Source: Agrypnia vestita (lineage: Eukaryota > Arthropoda > Insecta > Trichoptera > Phryganeidae). From it: 64,000 nucleotides of DNA. The stretch lies in the NCBI GenBank assembly GCA_016648135.1, contig JADDOH010010098.1, positions 1-64,000 of the forward strand. Reading direction: 5' to 3'. The notes under the pieces were generated by a model. It saw only the letters and a list, made by a program, of their open reading frames with translations. It ran no database searches and was not told the origin of the DNA. Below, piece by piece: positions 12,357 through 23,451 of the stretch; the first letter of the stretch is position 1, and each line of letters begins with the position of its first letter. The position numbers and the translations under genes are program-made.

Positions 12357-12400
12357 CATCATACAAAGCCAATATTTCAAAATATTGGCTTTGTATGATG
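12357..12400. repeat. Perfect hairpin, 21-bp arms
   Basis: CATCATACAAAGCCAATATT with one more T (12357-12377) is exactly complementary to 12380-12400, leaving a two-base loop. It is followed by an AT-rich near-palindromic tract. Function unknown; it may be the tip of a foldback element. Confidence 0.9.
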
Positions 12401-12485
12401 AATATAATATTATATTATATATTATAGTATTATAATATTATAGTCATGAACTCACGATTCACCAATCAAAAGCTAAGATGACGGT

Positions 12486-12555
12486 TTTCCCAGTGATATT
12501 AAACCAATAGCAATTCTTATAAGTGAATTGCTATTGGTTTAATGTCACTGGGAAA
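12486..12555. repeat. Hairpin, 31-bp arms with one mismatch
   Basis: The left arm (12486-12516, beginning TTTCCCAGTGATATTAAACC) pairs with 12525-12555 with one mismatch across an 8-nt loop. It lies just upstream of a LINE 3' fragment and 85 bp after another perfect hairpin. Confidence 0.9.
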
Positions 12556-12574
12556 TATCACATTGCCTTTTTGA

Positions 12575-13190
12575 TCACTTTAATATCACATGGCCTTTTT
12601 TAAGATGCACAAACTTGAGTCCCGACGGAAAATATCCGATCTCGTTGTGCTACACAAGATTCTCAGCGGAGCTATTGGTTCTCTCTCTCTATCTGATATA
12701 AATTTGCACGTTAAACCCCGTATAAGAAACCCGGAGTTCTTCAGAATAAGTAAGCACACTAATAATGTCGGTTACTTTTCTCCCATCACAAGGTTGTGTC
12801 GCACATACAATTTGTATTGTGCTGACCCTAACATTGATGCTGATATTCTTGCAGACACCTTATCTTCGTTCAAAAACTCACTCATACACAACATCCATTT
12901 TGTAAACGATGACATGAACCTATAGATCCATTAAATCAATCATTCATAAATACTAATCGCACTACATTCAAACACAAAATATACAATACACATAAATGTA
13001 CACATGTAAAATATAATTAATTGCAAAAATACATGTTACTAGAGCGTGCTGAAGACACTTGTAATTGGGATAATGGGCATAGTCTTCACTAAAATGTTTA
13101 TTATCAGAGTATCATGTACTTATTATCCTGTTAGTGTCTCTAATAAAAAAATAAATAAAAAAATTTAAAAAAAATAAAATAAATAAAAAA
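12575..13190 (+). pseudogene. LINE 3' fragment (Jockey/R1-type RT C-terminus)
   Basis: The frame 12590-12925 encodes the weakly conserved C-terminus seen downstream of the reverse transcriptase in Jockey/R1-like LINEs. It has a DLVVLHKILSG segment, then a NLHVKPR-type block, an aromatic/Arg-rich segment (RISKHTNNVGYFSP) and a short LCRTYN motif, ending at a stop. A 3' UTR follows and ends in an A-rich AATAAA/AAATAAA-like tail at 13142-13190. The catalytic RT domain is missing, so this is a 5'-truncated copy, as LINEs usually leave. The family assignment is an inference from motif layout; the 58735-59150 fragment shows the same layout. Confidence 0.65.
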
Positions 13191-13200
13191 GACATCAAGT

Positions 13201-13798
13201 TTGAAAATTGCGTATGCTCCGGGCGCCATCGAGCTTCAAAATGGTGTCATGAAAATTGCATACCCTCCGGGCGCTGTTATTGTTGTGTATTTTCCCCATA
13301 AAGTTGTTTATTTTAAAACTGTTTTCAACATTATTTCCGCCCATAGATATTTTATCCTGTCATTGATGGAGAAAGCTTCTTCCAAGATGCTTCCAGTTAT
13401 GTTCCAATGCAAGATATACAACGCAGAACGTGTTTTTTTTATAGATGCCAAAATGGTTATAATTACTACACGCACCTATTTTATGTTTTCTAAAATCGTT
13501 ATTTAATTTTGATTTTATTTTACCAACACCTTGCTAATGAGAACCTTTTCCGACCAATCACCGTGTCTAGTAAGTTCCATCATAGTGTTAGCCGCTCTAA
13601 AACGCACGACAGTTTAACGTTACCGAGAATGTTAAATTAGTAAACTTTACAAATTTTACCCACATTCATCAATTATCTGCGTAGTTAAACTAATTGGACA
13701 GCAGACTTAACAAAATTCTTGGTCGAATATTTCCACCGAAAGTGATCATGGTCAAACATTTTTTTTATTTATTATATAGATATACAGTTAAGTAATAC
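13201..13798. other. Unassigned; short tandem duplication
   Basis: GAAAATTGC followed by CTCCGGGCGC is repeated with a 48-bp period (13203 and 13251), which makes the start of the open frame 13201-13506 internally repetitive. I do not recognise the predicted protein. The remainder has no features. Confidence 0.4.
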
Positions 13799-14359
13799 TA
13801 CAGAGGAGATCCAGAAGCGCATAGTGAGCGCAAATCGCTGTTTTTTCCGCCTACAAAAGCAGATAAAATCCAGACTGCTGTCCAGAAACACCAAGATATT
13901 AGTGTACAAAATGCTTATTAGGCCAGTGCTCACGTACGCAGCTGAGACGTGGGTACCAACTAAGAGGAATGAGCGAGCACTGGACGTTTTTGAAAGGAAA
14001 ATTTTGAGGCGTATCTTCGGACCGGTTCTAGAAAATGGACTTTGGCGCAGACGTTACAACAATGAGCTCTATACACTATTTAAGGAACCAAACGTCACAA
14101 AATTTATAAAACTGAGTCATGTGGAGAGAATGTCCGAGCATCAAGCACCAAAGTCCCTGCTGAACTCAAGGCCAATATGGCGAAGTAGCTTAGGAAGGCC
14201 AAAATTAAGATGGAGTGACAACGTCCTCAAAGATATCTCTGCCTTAGAGCTTCGAAACTGGAGAGTGCTGGCATTAGACCGAGATGAGTGGAGGAAAATT
14301 ATTGAGGAGGCCAAGACCCACCAAGAGTCGTAGTGCCAAGAATGATGATGATGATGATA
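13799..14359 (+). pseudogene. RTE-like LINE, C-terminal reverse transcriptase fragment
   Basis: An uninterrupted frame runs from about 13802 to the stop at 14333. It contains the RT thumb-region signature QKQIKSRLLSRNTK, then LVYKMLIRPVLTYAAETW, then an R-rich FERKILRRIFGP block, a WRRRYNNELYTLF segment, a GRPKLRWSDNVLKD motif and DRDEWRKIIEEAKTH at the end. This is the usual tail of insect RTE/BovB-like LINEs. A (GAT)n-type tract follows at 14340-14357, typical of the simple-repeat tails of RTE elements. The catalytic YxDD region lies upstream and is absent, so the copy is 5'-truncated but young enough to keep its frame. Confidence 0.8.
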
Positions 14360-14522
14360 CTGTTAAAAGATTCAAGTACATATAATAGATTTTTTCAAGA
14401 GTTTTGACAATGCTGATGGTCTCCAACGTCCGACTCTGCCCACGAAGTCTTCCAATGTTCATGTATATGTCGCGATGTATGTTGGTAGAGTATTACTAGG
14501 GAATCCCGGGATCCCCGGCAAT

Positions 14523-14819
14523 TTTTTCTCCCTTTATTTTAACTCGTAGCGTCTGCTTGCTTGCTTGCTTGTCTGACGAAAAAACTTTGAATCGATTTTT
14601 AACCCTTTTCCCGTGATCAAATCGAGCTGAAACTTTGCAAGCAGACTCTTGGCGACGATAAAAATGATCTAACAAATTTTCGTTTAAAAAAATTTAATAA
14701 ATATAGTATAATTTTGGATTTTTCGAAATTTTAATGGTTTTTTCACATTGGAATCAATACAAATGAGTAATTAGCCCGGAAACCTGATCGAATGAGAAAG
14801 GTAGTATAATAAAAACTTG
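14523..14819 (-). repeat. Family A repeat, short form (copy A3)
   Basis: Minus-strand copy lacking the roughly 230-bp central part of the long form. It has the complement of AAAGGGAG at the left, the family core around 14590-14650, and AGTATAATAAAAACTTGG at the right. The flank ATGGGTTA matches the border of other copies. Confidence 0.7.
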
Positions 14820-15239
14820 GTTTTTTATGGGTTAAACATGGGTTTGATACGTATGAATGCCGGGATTAATAAACAAAATCCTGAAACTTTCGAGATTGAT
14901 TTTATTTTGAATGATCGTCTATTAAATTCTCCTCGGTCATCTCATTTAGAATCTTTACCAACTTAACAAATAACTTTGAAAGAAAAGTTACGCGACGCAA
15001 TAACAAAAAGCTTGATAACGTGCCAACTGAAAGGTCAAAATAACACTTGCCTCATGTCCGTATTAAAAAGAGGAATGATATTATTATAAAATGGGGGTTG
15101 ACGTGGATAACACTTCGAATTGGCATATACTCGTATGTTATTATCGTAACAATACCTATAACGATATATATCAAATAGTGAGACAGATACTAGAAAATCG
15201 TCCCCTTCTCTAATCATGTATATTATATACATCACGAGC

Positions 15240-15450
15240 CCCTTTGTAATGTTAAAGTTAAATTTGTAACAATCGGTAAAATGATGTTTTATCTATCATT
15301 GTCAAATTGCCTTATCTATGGTTATGTCCTATTTGTGTTACCCTTTAATTGTGGGAGACACTTAACTAATTTTTTTTTGTATTTCATCTTACCAAGCGAT
15401 TGTGTCTCCGTGTTAGATGACCAAATAAAATAAAATAAATAAATAAATAA
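15240..15450 (+). repeat. Probable LINE 3' UTR with (AAAT)n tail
   Basis: The segment ends in AAATAAAATAAAATAAATAAATAAAT-like simple sequence (15423-15450) after a non-coding stretch, as expected for a Jockey/R1-type 3' end. No coding part is present, so the call is tentative. The gap 14820-15239 before it has no recognisable feature. Confidence 0.35.
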
Positions 15451-15577
15451 CAACACTTCCAAAAAGTGTGGAAGCTGAACGTGCTTTTCAGCAGCTGGCT
15501 ACCTGGGTACCAAAGTTAGATCCCGATTAAATGATGAATCACTTGATAAGTTAATTCGGGCATATCATTCAAAATAA
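15451..15577 (+). pseudogene. hAT transposase dimerisation-domain remnant
   Basis: Translation gives VEAERAF and, after a one-base frameshift near 15495, FSAAGYLGTKVRSRLNDE followed by SLDKLIRAYHSK and a stop at 15575-15577. This is the conserved C-terminal hAT dimerisation motif (usually S-xE-R-F-S-xAG, then K-R-RL, then LD-L). Only about 40 codons remain and nothing upstream continues the frame; a LINE-like tail abuts it directly. Confidence 0.75.
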
Positions 15578-15734
15578 TGTTTTAGTTACTTAAGTGTTTT
15601 TTTATTATATGTAGAGTTTTAATTGTCAACACATTAAGTTATTTATTGAAATTGTATGTGAATTTATTAGATAAGCACCTGTAGATAAAAAGACATGCCA
15701 AACTGGTACTCAATCTATTAAATGTATTGCAATG

Positions 15735-15885
15735 AAAATTCTTTTTCTTCTTCATGTGCCTTTTCGGGACCCCCCGACGTCGGCGATCATCTGGGAGAAA
15801 GTTTCCCCGTCCAGGGCAGTGCGGAACAGCTCTTCCACGCCTCTTATCCCGGTCCACTCACGGTTGTTTCGAAGCCAGGAATTCA
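15735..15885 (-). pseudogene. RTE-like LINE C-terminal remnant
   Basis: The reverse strand reads WLRNNREWTGIRGVEELFR, then TALDGETFSQMIADVGG, then a stop and an AAG-rich tail. The same block, better preserved, is at 18770-18950. It is the very C-terminus of an insect LINE open reading frame; everything upstream is lost. Confidence 0.65.
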
Positions 15886-16489
15886 CTGAAAATATATACC
15901 ACAAATTAGTTTTCTAAACTCAATATAGTTAATGTCTTAAGTAGGCACGAAGTTAATTGATAGAGCTAGTATAAAAAAATTGCCTGCTGTGGGCGTCACT
16001 CAAAAAGGTGATGAGTGTTCTGAGAAGCACTTTGCCTCTTTCAAATCTACTGCTCACGCCTGCGCAAAGGCAGAGGAGCAAAACGGTAATTTTACAAATG
16101 AGCTTTGGGTCAACTTCTCGATATGCCCGTCAAGCCAACTTTCCGATAAAAATATTTTATTTTTTAGATTTGTATATTTTGATTTGTATATATATTTGTT
16201 TCTTATAGACTACCTGCATTTGAAACAATCATGTATATATATATATATTGTAGCGAGACTGTGTGCCTCCTAAATGCTGATAATAACCAAACAACATCAC
16301 GCAAAGCAGGGTCAGTCATCCGTAACCGCAATATTACGCACGTAACACAAAATCAGTCATGCGTGACCGCTTTCTTTATATCGAAGATTTTACCAGATTC
16401 CATGAAGGCCTTAAATGCTACATTGGAAAAGCCCAAAACACTCTACAGACTTTTAGTTACCTCTAGAACAAACTTTTCGGAGAAATTTA
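15886..16489. other. No gene recognised
   Basis: Frames at 15980-16273 and 16231-16536 have no motif I can identify. A short (TA)n run lies near 16231-16246. Confidence 0.4.
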
Positions 16490-17170
16490 TTAATAAAAGG
16501 CATCACGCAACGTGGGTTCAACATTTCGTTTCATAATGATAATATGTGCGACATCTCCATAGTGTGAAACAGTGTGATCAGTGATTCGTGACATTTCAAC
16601 AGGCGTTATTAGTAAGCGAGCAAATGCAGAGTGACTTCTAACGATACCAGCGGCGAAAAGTTTCTACGAGTGAACATTGAACAGAGTATACCGAAAGTGA
16701 TCTAAGCAATAAAGACAGCTTGCAATTGTATTTACAATGCATAAATGATAAATTGGATGTCTCTAATATGGAACTTCAAGGGGAGAATTTCAATTTAATA
16801 AACGCCAAAAAACTGTATACACTTTTATTGGAAAATTGGGTTTGTACAAAAAGAATACATTTAGGCAGAAAGATTTTATCCAATTTCCAAGCACGGCCAG
16901 TACACAAATAACTGTACAAATCGTGACTTGGGAGAGTATTGCTCTCATCCCCAATTATTGGTGAAAAAAGATTCTGAGGACCGCTTCAAACACATTTCCG
17001 GTTAGGTAATAAACCCTCTCACGTACAATTTGAACAAAGGGGTACTAAACCATGAGAATATTTTAGTTGAAAAAATAGCTGCAGCAGAAAAAGATTTTGT
17101 AAAATTGATAACGTTACCGCATACATGTCCTGATATTTCTCATAGAAAATCTTACGTAAATAAATAAGTC
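16490..17170 (+). pseudogene. Decayed transposon gene, hAT/ZBED-like
   Basis: A leader-like segment, 16490-16700, is homologous in opposite orientation to 24320-24560. Next comes a frame at about 16705-16911 with YLQCINDKLDVSNMELQGEN then FNLINAKKLYTLLLENW, resembling the LN-LN-LQG helix found in the central part of hAT-related ZBED/GTF2IRD2-like proteins. Further fragments after 16911 are in shifted frames with stops. The family call rests on one motif, so confidence is modest. It is clearly non-functional. Confidence 0.4.
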
Positions 17171-17619
17171 CTGTTTATTTTGTGTGTTGTCCATACAACA
17201 AGGTTGTTTTATTAGTAACACTCAAAATAAGGAGCGTGTAGTGGGAACATTGAAGTGTGACATTTGAGCAAGCAAATATTTAAAATAAATCTAATTTAAA
17301 GATTTATCTCGTAATTATTTTCATACTATTCTGATTTTAAGGTATCACATACGTGGAGTATAAAAGCAAAGGCAGCAATATCCACAAAAAAATTAATGCA
17401 GTCATTGAGGATTGCCAATATATAATTTACTGAATTCGAGAATTCATCGGAAACATAGTCTGTAAGCTTATAGAAAACATGTTTTTGGAAGGGATAGATA
17501 CGTAAAATCTAGAATTCAGTACATTTTAAATTAGTAATTTTCAGTGACTACATTCAAAACTTTTTTTAAAAATATTTGGCTATTACTGTCATTGCTTTTA
17601 TACCTCACATATACATATA
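17171..17619. other. No gene; partial MITE-like end
   Basis: Near 17229-17255, GGAGCGTGTAGTGGGAACAT resembles the terminal repeat of the hAT MITE at 40357-40588, but the partner end is not clear. The rest is AT-rich and featureless. Confidence 0.4.
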
Positions 17620-18045
17620 CTACCTGTAACCCGTCAAAAATGACGGTAGTTTTACATGCCGGTTCTTAAAGAATATGTATTTACTTATTTATAGCCGACA
17701 TCTACGAAATAGAAATAACGTCTTTATCATAATATTTAAAAAAAAAAATTATATTTCCCCTGCCGGCAGTTAAAAAAGGTAGGTACTACTCGTATTTTAA
17801 TTCAGGCAACCGTGCTGGGCGGAACTTTACACGATTCGCGTCTTTGCTGAGTCCTATATGTACTGTATTTTTAACGGGTAATGCAGACTCGGCGATAGTG
17901 ACATCGCTATCGTTGCCGTCTTCGAGTTCGCTGGCCCGGGGTTCACGCCCCGTCTCCGGCGGTTTAATTTCGTTTTTTAGCTGTGAATTCAAACGAAATT
18001 ACGAAAGTTACGGGGGCAGACAGTCAAGTAAATTATTATGTTTGA
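17620..18045 (-). mobile_element. Non-autonomous Helitron with tRNA-like segment (copy H2)
   Basis: On the minus strand the element starts TCAAACATAATAATTTAC and ends with the hairpin CCGTCA-TTTTT-TGACGG, a short spacer and GTAG in place of CTAG. The internal tRNA-like part lies at about 17900-17975, with plus-strand GGGGTTCACGCCCC. It is longer than the 10416-10716 copy because of extra sequence between the hairpin and the tRNA-like part. Confidence 0.6.
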
Positions 18046-18190
18046 TATATTTCTACATAAAAGTCATTCTTTAATGGTCTCACCGCACTTAGTAGAAATA
18101 AGACGGATCAGTTATTTGTGTACGCGGAAAATTTCTATGAGAAATGTCAAGACAACTGTGAATTGACGAAGTTTATAATGTTATATTACA

Positions 18191-18353
18191 CTAGCTGTAA
18201 CCTGTCAAAAATGACAGTACTTTTATATGTTGGTTGCTAAGGAATAGGTATGTATTTATTTTATTTGAAAAAAAATGTAAAAAAAAATTCGAAAAAAAAA
18301 TTAGGAAAAAAATGACGGACGGACAGACAGACAATAACATTATTATAAATGGA
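18191..18353 (-). mobile_element. Short non-autonomous Helitron (copy H3)
   Basis: The minus strand reads TCCATTTATAATAATGTTAT then a GTCTGTCTGTCCGTCCGTC tract, an A/T-rich centre, the hairpin CTGTCA-TTTTT-TGACAG, and ends in CTAG followed by T. It lacks the tRNA-like segment. The same ends occur at 37584-37758. Confidence 0.7.
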
Positions 18354-18769
18354 ATTGATTGCTCTATTGAGCTGTAAAGGCATTTACCGTTGAGGTTTCA
18401 TAAAGTATACATAGATTTTACATTTTACATAGAGTTTTCATTAATAGATAAATGTTTCTCTTATATATAGCTTTGTCTCTGTGATGCTTTAATTTATCTT
18501 ATTTAATGATTATCCCTTTCTTTTACAATAATCCAGTAATATGTAAGCACGCGTATAGGTATATACATACTTGCACATGTAATGTACATTGTGTTATCTA
18601 GATATAAAATCTACATTATTGTAAAATGTGTAAAACCGTTGAAATAAATAAACAAACAAAAATTAAACGTGTTCATAGAACACATTTCGTTATCAAAAAT
18701 AGGTATATTCAAATATTATTTTGGACGTATATTCTATATAATGCTGTTTCTTCTTCTTCTTCTTTTGGT

Positions 18770-18950
18770 GTCATGTCAGGTCCCCCCAACGTTGACTATC
18801 ACCCGAGAGAAAGCGTCCCTGTCCTGGGCAGCACGAAACAGCTCTCCAACACTTCTTATGCCCGTCCAGTCGCGTATATTGCGGAGCCAGGAAATTTGTC
18901 TCCTTGCAACACCTCTACGACCCTCTATCTTGCCTATAATGCTGTTTGTA
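18770..18950 (-). pseudogene. RTE-like LINE C-terminal remnant
   Basis: The minus strand encodes GKIEGRRGVARRQISWLRN, then IRDWTGIRSVGELFRAAQD, then RDAFSRVIVNVGG and a stop, followed by an (AAG)n tail at 18741-18758. This is the conserved C-terminus of a common insect LINE. Only the last 55-60 codons remain. Confidence 0.75.
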
Positions 18951-21900
18951 ATAATTAAAAATTATTTCGTATAATTATTTTTTTCGCTTTACGTAAATAT
19001 TTAAGACATTGCACACCTCTATTGAGGTGTACCCAGAGATTCAAACCCAATATCCTGACGGTTATAATAAATTAATTTCACTTCAAAAATACTTAAAATA
19101 TCTTAAATCAGATCTCTCAACTCACTTTCTTGTTCTTCCTGAGCAGATTCTTCCTTTGGTCTCAAAGTTTAACGCCTTATTTAGCAAAGTTTTTGGATTT
19201 TGTCATTTGGCTTTTAAAATTCATCAATAAAACTTTTTCCTTCCCGCAGCCGATGTTTGAGGCTTCGTTCGGGTCGAATTCAAAACAGCCCGCATCCACC
19301 GCTCGATGCCCGCGCACGAAATAGCATTCGCAGGGACTGGCTGATCGTGGAGCTGGATCTAGGACATGGTGCTGTATTTCGAGACAGGTAGGTAAAAGCG
19401 CGGCGCAAATCTGCCTCCAAACTGCCTAAGTACTAACGATCTTTGACAGATATTGCCTTAGTTAGTCTTATTTTTGGTTTACAGCTGATTTCAAGAAATT
19501 TTCTAAACTTTTAACAAAGTCAGCCGAGTAAAAAATGTTTAGAATTATGTGCTGGATGTCTGGAATTTAATACATTTTCGGTCTTTTGGCAAAATCTAAG
19601 CGCATTTTTTTCTTCACTGTCAAATTTAACGATTACGTTCTATATCTAGAGTGTTGATGTTTCACGTTTTAGATTAACCTTCTTCTGGTCTTCTCAAATA
19701 AGGACCCGAGGTCCGTGAAATTTGTTTTATATTTTTTTTTTCAAAAAAAAAACTTGTATGTTTATAAATTATTTTAATTTAAATGTTCTTTTTTCCCACA
19801 TGCATTATATAAGCTTTGTATCTTTGTAGGCGGACGGCGTGTAAGTAGGCATCCGCTTGGGTGAACTTAATATTCAACTATACCTCTTAATATGATAATG
19901 GAAAAAAAAAGTGTCAAATTACGTTTTTTCTCTCTGAAGAACATACATGAGTAATTCAAATACGCCACAAATGACCACTGACCTGTGATTTATCCTTTTC
20001 AGCTTCGAAGACAGTCGAACATCATCTGGTCACGAATCTTCGTGGCGCCACTTTCTGCAAATATCTGAGAAGTCTTTTTGGTTCTTTCACGTCACAAATG
20101 ACACGCGAAAAGAATATGAACTGGTGCAAATCTCGGAAGAATATGATTACAATGTTTTACTAATCGATTATAGTCCGATCATTCGCAATGCGAATAAATA
20201 CACATACTCCGGTAGAAGAAAAACGAGAGCAATTGTTTTCTTTCTTCTTTCCCTAATTCGGAGGCAAAATTCAAATACGTTTCTTCACGTCGACGCGGGC
20301 GCAGACTCGTTTCAACTCCGGGTGCGCAGGCTGACTAACGCCATCTAACGTCGAGTTTTAGCCTCACAGAAGCAGTGTCATTTTTGACATATATTGTAAA
20401 AACTCGAAATATGACTCCAGGAAAGGTTATTATATTTTTTAATAGATACTAAATTAATTATCATTTTGAGAGGTATGTTTGTCTATTATATCGCCTTTCC
20501 AAGCTTTTTATCAAATCATTATTTTAATTAATAAAACAGATAAATCTTTAGATTTGAAGCCCTTACTACAAATCATAATATACCTGGCATAATAATAGAA
20601 CGGACATGTTGACACGTTATGGCCTCAAGCGAAGAGCGAATTTTGGAAATACGATTTCGTGAAATCTCGTTACCCAATCAAGTTGACACCAGCGTGAATT
20701 TCAGATACGCCGATTCCCAATTAGCACAGCCAGTGCTCTTAATTAATAACCACCTCGCCGAAGAGCGTTCTTCCTTCAGAGAACTAGGCACCTACCCGGC
20801 CGCCATGTTGTCGATACTGACGTAATAATCGTAATGACATTGCATAATCAAAATGACGACTCGAGTACGTACTTCGACTAAATATGCGCGAATTTGAGCC
20901 TTAGAAAACATAGTAATGTTGGAAAAATTACAAACATATTTGTGTATGTTAGTTTTTATACTTTTTTCACTATGCCATGTTTTGGAGTGTTCAGAGTAAA
21001 GCTGCGCACGCAACATGTAGCGGAGATGCGATGCCAGAACTAGCGATGCCATATTGAATTCTTATCAGCTGTCAAATTTGGTTTACATACGAGTTCTCGA
21101 ATGTTTCTAACATTTTTTAAGAATTTTTTTGTATGTCACCATGCCCAAAACGATTAAAAATAATATTCAGGAATTTACACATGCGAGTTCACCAATGTTT
21201 TGATCGCTTTTTAAGGAAGTCTTTGTTTGTAGAAGTATAACTTGTACCGCGCATACGTGAATACATGCATGAATTTTTTTAAACGACGCCATTTTAAAAA
21301 ATGACGAATCAAGCTGGTAAACGAAATCACACGCAATGTCAATGGTCCGATTCGAAATTTGATAGCAAATGCGAAAGATATCGTATCTTCAAAACATTTT
21401 TATTAATATGCAAGTGCATATTAACATTATTTTTACAGATTATGAATAAAATGATATTATTAATCAATATTTTAAGTCGTGCTTCTTTTTATATGTGATA
21501 AAATCTTATGCTCAAAACAGGTGATCATTTCAATTTATAAGCATGATAAAGTTAATAATATTTTTAAAACGCACTGTTATAAAAAAATAGTAGAAAGGGG
21601 AAAATAATATTTTACAGCCACTATACTAAAAGTTATCACGTTATATCCGTGTATTAATAAAATCAAAAGCCTGGGACGTATTTTAGCTATTTATGGTATG
21701 TATTAAATAGACTTAGTATTCTTCCTTATTCCCGGTGATTTGTGTCGGGACCATATTGTATAATATCCAAATAAAATAGATCTATATCTTTAACTATTCT
21801 TCTTTTTTTGACGCGTTACATAATTAACCTAATGAAAGTATCTTCAAACAATAAATGTAAAATATTGAATACATGAAGCAAATATTGAAATACAGGATGA

Positions 21901-22009
21901 AAGAAATATAAATATCATTGAAAGATTTGGCAGATACTTCGTGGTGCAACATTATAATTTAAATATGTTTTACTTTATTTTGCAATACACACACAATATG
22001 AGTTATTAA
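18951..22009. other. No recognised gene; some GC-richer single-copy-looking segments
   Basis: A GC-richer patch at 19245-19345 follows a CTTCCCGCAG acceptor-like sequence and has a 24-codon frame ending in a stop. It could be an exon end, but nothing supports that. Frames at 20124-20348 and 20619-20825 are in moderately GC-rich DNA and have no recognisable motif. The rest is AT-rich. Confidence 0.4.
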
Positions 22010-22058
22010 ATTACAACTATAGTTTCAAGAGGAGCAGTCCCTCTCATCATCAGGTATA
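22010..22058 (-). ncRNA. Decayed hammerhead-like motif
   Basis: On the minus strand: CUGAUGA (22047-22053), one extra U, stem II GAGAGG with CCUCUU, GAA (22024-22026), a self-complementary ACUAUAGU (22016-22023), then U and GUAA. Stem I has only three good pairs (UAC with GUA). Same architecture as the other copies but weaker. Confidence 0.4.
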
Positions 22059-22440
22059 GATAATAACTAACTTAAATACAAAATTTATCATTCTAATCGG
22101 GTAGGTCAGGGGGGCGCGTGGTGCGGGAAGTGTATTTTTAACAGTTCTAGGAGTGGTGAAGTGGAATGAAATATGATATTATTTATTAATGTGTTTCTAG
22201 AATTCAAATTTTTTAGAATTTCATCACTATTCATTATCCATCCTCTATGAGGAACCGAGTGAAGTAATTTTAATTTTTGACCTTCGAAAGAATGATTAGT
22301 GTTAATTATATGATTGGCAAATTCGGAGATTTTTATTTTTTAAACCGCGGCGATGTTCTTTTATGCATTTATTTAAGTTTCTAGTAGTTTGGGCTATATA
22401 TTTTTTATCACAGTCTCCGCAAGTTAATTAAGTCAGTAAA
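22010..22440 (-). pseudogene. Penelope-like element, 3' remnant with GIY-YIG fragment
   Basis: On the minus strand, about 22310-22440 encodes CGDCDKKYIAQTTRNLNKCI then KEHRRGLKNKNLRICQS. This matches the start of the GIY-YIG endonuclease domain of Penelope-like elements (C-xx-C, then Y-I-xQT-R). Stops and frameshifts follow. The 3' end carries a decayed hammerhead-like motif, as in the better copy at 32381-32940. Confidence 0.65.
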
Positions 22441-23279
22441 GTAAAACATATTTTAAATTTTAAATGAAATATAAATATCTTATAAAATCCACAGTAAAAA
22501 TATTACTAAACACATTGTTTTATCCCATACGCGGGATGAAAGTTACCTTTCAATAATAACCGTAATTTATTTAAAATATCAACGAAAACACAATATCAAA
22601 ATAATCTACCTTTTGGCACAGTACTTTCCACGTGGCAGAATTGAGGGCAGGTCTTGTTTTTTTTGTGTCACCAATCAACGTGGACGGCTGTCAAGATATT
22701 TTTGTTTTGTATTGCTAAGCGACGCGGACGAGGGATGAAAGGAAATTTTATGCGCAGGATTTTTATTATTGTCAACAACAAATTAGGTTAGTACAAAGGT
22801 TTATTAATAATGCAGAAAAATCTGACTTTATGTAGATGTAATGAAAGATCAGAATTTTTTAGAATCAATCACCAAATTAAAAAAAAGTGAGTAAAACGGC
22901 TTATTGTAAATACGAAATCTTTCGATATGCCGCCCATGTAAAAAAAATAGGTGCAAACGTTTGTAAATTCACTAAATTTTTGAAATGATTCGAGATTTAA
23001 AGGGTATGTTTACAATTTAAATGTTACAAGTCAGTTGAGGTTACAAATCTGAACACTCAAACGTAAACGGAGGAAAGATTTAAAAAGAAAACTCGCTTGA
23101 CGGATGTTGATGAGGCCTCCGATTGGTCGTGCTAGGCCGCTTTAGGGCCCGTCCATACTTTAGGCCTTGATCACCATAAATAAATTAATATTTTAATGTG
23201 TTAAAATTAAATCTCCACTCCCTATATTTATATATAAATCATACAATGATTATTTAACCGATAGCTATTTACTTCTAAA
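22441..23279. other. No gene recognised
   Basis: AT-rich, with a moderately GC-rich patch at 22610-22760. No repeat partner or coding motif is identified. Confidence 0.4.
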
Positions 23280-23451
23280 AAACGGCCGGAGATGGGGCTT
23301 GAACCCCGGACCACCAAACCCGAATTGGCTGATTAAAGCATTTTGCTACGACCGCCTCTCCATAGATCGCCAAAAAGTTGCTATAAATATATACTAGGGC
23401 TTAGCAAAGACGCGAACCAATGTTCCGTCATTTTTGACGGGTTACAGCTAG
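23280..23451 (+). mobile_element. Helitron 3' part with tRNA-like segment (copy H4)
   Basis: It ends with the hairpin CCGTCA-TTTTT-TGACGG, then GTTACAG and CTAG (23448-23451). On the reverse strand, 23285-23360 looks tRNA-derived: GGGGTTCAAGCCCC as the B box and GTAGCAAAATGCT near the A box. It is not a functional tRNA, since no acceptor pairing is seen. The 5' end is not resolved; the element may be truncated. Confidence 0.6.

Noticed and set aside
19009..19345. Possible host exon after a CTTCCCGCAG acceptor-like site
   Set aside because: The frame is only about 24 codons to a stop, without a partner exon or motif.
23285..23360. Possible tRNA gene on the minus strand
   Set aside because: A and B boxes are present but there is no acceptor stem, and the segment recurs inside Helitrons at 10416 and 17620.
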